Positions 15,421 to 16,944 of a stretch of 16,944 nt of DNA are shown piece by piece. The translations under genes were made by a program, and so were the position numbers. The stretch is from NZWG01 sp964478995 (GTDB lineage: Bacteria > Fidelibacterota > Marinisomatia > Marinisomatales > UBA1611): the NCBI GenBank assembly GCA_964478995.1, contig CAYZJY010000039.1:1-16944 (forward strand), given 5' to 3'. The notes under the pieces were generated by a model. That model had not been told where the DNA came from and made no database searches. It worked only from the letters and a program-made list of their open reading frames with translations. The first letter of the stretch is position 1. Each line of letters starts with the position of its first letter.

Positions 15421-16760
15421 TAGTTCTCAAACACTCCTTGGATTACTTGATCCATCTGCATTCCTCTAGATCCCTTGAAGAGAATTTTATCACCACTATT
15501 CAGTATCTTTTTTAAAGATTCAATTAAATTCTCTTTTGTGTCAAAATGTTTGTGCATCATCCCATTTTTAAAAACGGAATTGGTGTGTTTTGTATGATTT
15601 CCAACTGTAAAAACGCCATCTAAGCCTAGCTCAGAACACCTTTCTCCAATCTTTCGATGTTGCTCATTTGATGTTGGGCCAAGTTCAAACATATCACCAA
15701 AAACAAAAATTTTTCGCCCATCACTTGTAAAAGCATTTAAATAATCAAGTGCTGCTAATGATGAAGTCAAGTTTGCATTATAAGTATCATCAATAACAGT
15801 TATGTCATTGATCTGCTTTACAAAGCATCGACCTTTTGGGGCAGAAAATGACTGCAGTTTTTCTGTTAATTCATTCCAGTTAATCCCAAGGGTTATTGAT
15901 ATAGCCGATGCTGCAATACAGTTTTTGATAAAAGAAAGGTTGTGAGACCCAGTTGGTATAACGTTTGTGTCTAGAATAAGCGTAAGTGTACCATCATCTT
16001 CATGGAAAATATCTGCAGGGAAGTCACAGTCTGGGCTCAATCCATATGTAATCTTTTCTCCAGAAAAAGATATATCTGATATCATTTCATCTGCCTGATT
16101 AACAAAAGATGTCCCTTGGTCAAGTGCCCTAAACAAAGCACCTTTCTCATATGCAATAGTTTCCAAGGTCCCAAATCCTTCTAAATGTGCAGGTGCTATA
16201 TTTGTTATTATGCCGTGGGTAGGCTTTGCTATGCTACATAGATTCTCGATTTCTCCAGGTTCGCTTGCACCCATTTCAAGTATTGAAATATCATGGGTGG
16301 GTTCTATTTCTAAAAGGGTTAGGGGAAGTCCAATATTAGTATTGAAATTCCCCTTGGTGGCATGCATCTTGAATTTTGTTGATAGTATATGTAATAGTAA
16401 TTCTTTTGTTGATGTCTTTCCATTTGAGCCTGTTATTCCAAGAACTGGAATATCAAACCTCATTCGCCATTCATGGGATATCTTTGCAATTTCATTTATA
16501 GTATCTGATACCTTAACCTGTTGTATCCCAATTGATGTATTTAAATCGCTAACTAAAGCAGCAACAGCTCCGGCTTTTTCAACTTGAATTAAAAATTTGT
16601 GCCCGTCAACCTTTTCTCCTTTAATTGCTATATAAAGATCTCCGCGCTGTATCTCTCTGCTATCAGTAGAAATGCCTGTAATTGGCCTATGAAGTTTTGA
16701 TTTTGTTACAGATTCAAAAATAGTAGCAAATACTTCTGGATGATTTATTGATATTCTCAT
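15420..16760 (-). CDS. murF: UDP-N-acetylmuramoyl-tripeptide--D-alanyl-D-alanine ligase
   Basis: MurF adds the D-Ala-D-Ala dipeptide to complete UDP-MurNAc-pentapeptide. The 446-residue protein has the N-terminal STDSREIQRGDLYIAIKG segment (31-48), the P-loop GITGSNGKTSTKE (108-120), NFNTNIGLPLTLL (about 141-153), ILEMGASEPGEIE (about 160-172), NIAPAHLEGFG (about 187-197), and a C-terminal domain with DDTYNANLTSS and FGDMFELG. NTNIGLP, EMGA and DTYNANP-like motifs distinguish MurF from MurE. The ATG at 16760 overlaps the murE stop as ATGA, with GGAAG 7 bases upstream. In many Bacteroidota murF lies outside the dcw cluster, so its presence here is informative. Its dipeptide substrate must come from a Ddl encoded elsewhere. 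Confidence 0.97.
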   Translation of the reverse strand: MRISINHPEVFATIFESVTKSKLHRPITGISTDSREIQRGDLYIAIKGEKVDGHKFLIQVEKAGAVAALVSDLNTSIGIQQVKVSDTINEIAKISHEWRMRFDIPVLGITGSNGKTSTKELLLHILSTKFKMHATKGNFNTNIGLPLTLLEIEPTHDISILEMGASEPGEIENLCSIAKPTHGIITNIAPAHLEGFGTLETIAYEKGALFRALDQGTSFVNQADEMISDISFSGEKITYGLSPDCDFPADIFHEDDGTLTLILDTNVIPTGSHNLSFIKNCIAASAISITLGINWNELTEKLQSFSAPKGRCFVKQINDITVIDDTYNANLTSSLAALDYLNAFTSDGRKIFVFGDMFELGPTSNEQHRKIGERCSELGLDGVFTVGNHTKHTNSVFKNGMMHKHFDTKENLIESLKKILNSGDKILFKGSRGMQMDQVIQGVFEN

Positions 16761-16944
16761 TGATATTCTTCCACTATTTTAAGATCTGAATAATATGTTT
16801 TTACCCCATGGACGTCTTGGTACTCTTCCCGCCCTTTTCCTAAAATTGAAATAATATCACCTTTTTTTGCGGTAGTAAGTGCTTTTCGAACCCCTATGCC
16901 ACGATCGGTGAATATTGTGTAATCATTTCCTTTAAAACCTGCTA
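16757..16944 (-). CDS. murE: UDP-MurNAc-tripeptide synthetase, 3' end only
   Basis: MurE adds the third residue (meso-diaminopimelate or lysine) of the peptide stem. Only the last 61 codons are in the window; the 5' part lies beyond the right edge. The fragment reads through TDRGIGVRKAL (13-23), then AKKGDIISILGKGREEYQD (25-43), and ends KIVEEYQ. This matches the C-terminal end of MurE, where AGKGHExYQ is usual; here the His is replaced by Arg. The substrate-selecting DNPR or equivalent motif is not included, so the third amino acid cannot be told. The stop TGA overlaps the murF ATG. Homology and position immediately upstream of murF make MurE the clear choice. Confidence 0.9.
   Translation of the reverse strand, partial: AGFKGNDYTIFTDRGIGVRKALTTAKKGDIISILGKGREEYQDVHGVKTYYSDLKIVEEYQ

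Noticed and set aside
16210..16587. 125-codon open frame on the plus strand opposite murF
   Set aside because: It lies fully inside murF, with no Shine-Dalgarno site or recognisable domain; a shadow frame.
1..16944. Search for mobile elements, CRISPR repeats, tRNA or rRNA genes, and defence or secondary-metabolite genes
   Set aside because: Every stretch is accounted for by housekeeping genes or short intergenic regions; no direct repeat arrays, transposase motifs, tRNA-like segments or unfamiliar genes were seen.

Overview
The window is a stretch of bacterial core chromosome, visibly AT-rich, densely packed and almost entirely on the minus strand. It holds 16 protein genes (two cut by the window ends), no RNA gene, no mobile element, no CRISPR array and no intergenic gap over about 125 bases. 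The organism is probably a member of the FCB group. The evidence is a long Bacteroidota-type proline-catabolic P5C dehydrogenase and, in front of rpmB, a promoter matching the Bacteroidota consensus (TTTG, 20 bases, TAnnTTTG). Against a typical Bacteroidota are clear Shine-Dalgarno sites (ftsZ, murC, murB, sucC), a short FtsZ, and murF and murB inside the division cluster. A marine Marinimicrobia (SAR406)-like or deep-branching FCB lineage fits best. This placement is inference.

Right to centre (16944 down to 5098, minus strand) is the division and cell wall (dcw) cluster, transcribed in the order murE (3' end only), murF, mraY, murD, ftsW, murG, murC, murB, ftsQ, ftsA, ftsZ. From murE to ftsA every junction overlaps by 1 to 11 bases, mostly as ATGA or TTGA. 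Only ftsZ is set apart, by 27 bases carrying its own strong Shine-Dalgarno site. The Mur enzymes build UDP-MurNAc-pentapeptide, MraY and MurG convert it to lipid I and lipid II, FtsW polymerises it, and FtsQ, FtsA and FtsZ form the divisome. No ddl (D-Ala-D-Ala ligase) lies between murB and ftsQ.

The centre (4616 to 5097) holds rpmB (ribosomal protein L28), the only plus-strand gene. It is convergent with ftsZ and divergent from dusB. Between rpmB and ftsZ lie a perfect 24-bp palindrome, probably a bidirectional terminator, and a second 31-bp near-palindrome.

The left part (4615 down to 1, minus strand) holds dusB (tRNA dihydrouridine synthase), then after a 93-base gap a tight operon of pruA, a carbamate kinase gene (arcC-like) and sucC (cut by the window start). 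pruA and arcC abut, and arcC and sucC overlap by ATGA. This suggests a catabolic unit that feeds proline, ornithine or arginine carbon through glutamate to the TCA cycle and may recover ATP from carbamoyl phosphate.

I found no convincing undescribed system. The points most worth a second look are the pruA-arcC-sucC operon, the Bacteroidota-like promoter combined with Shine-Dalgarno use, the double palindrome between rpmB and ftsZ, and the run of overlapping genes with several TTG starts.
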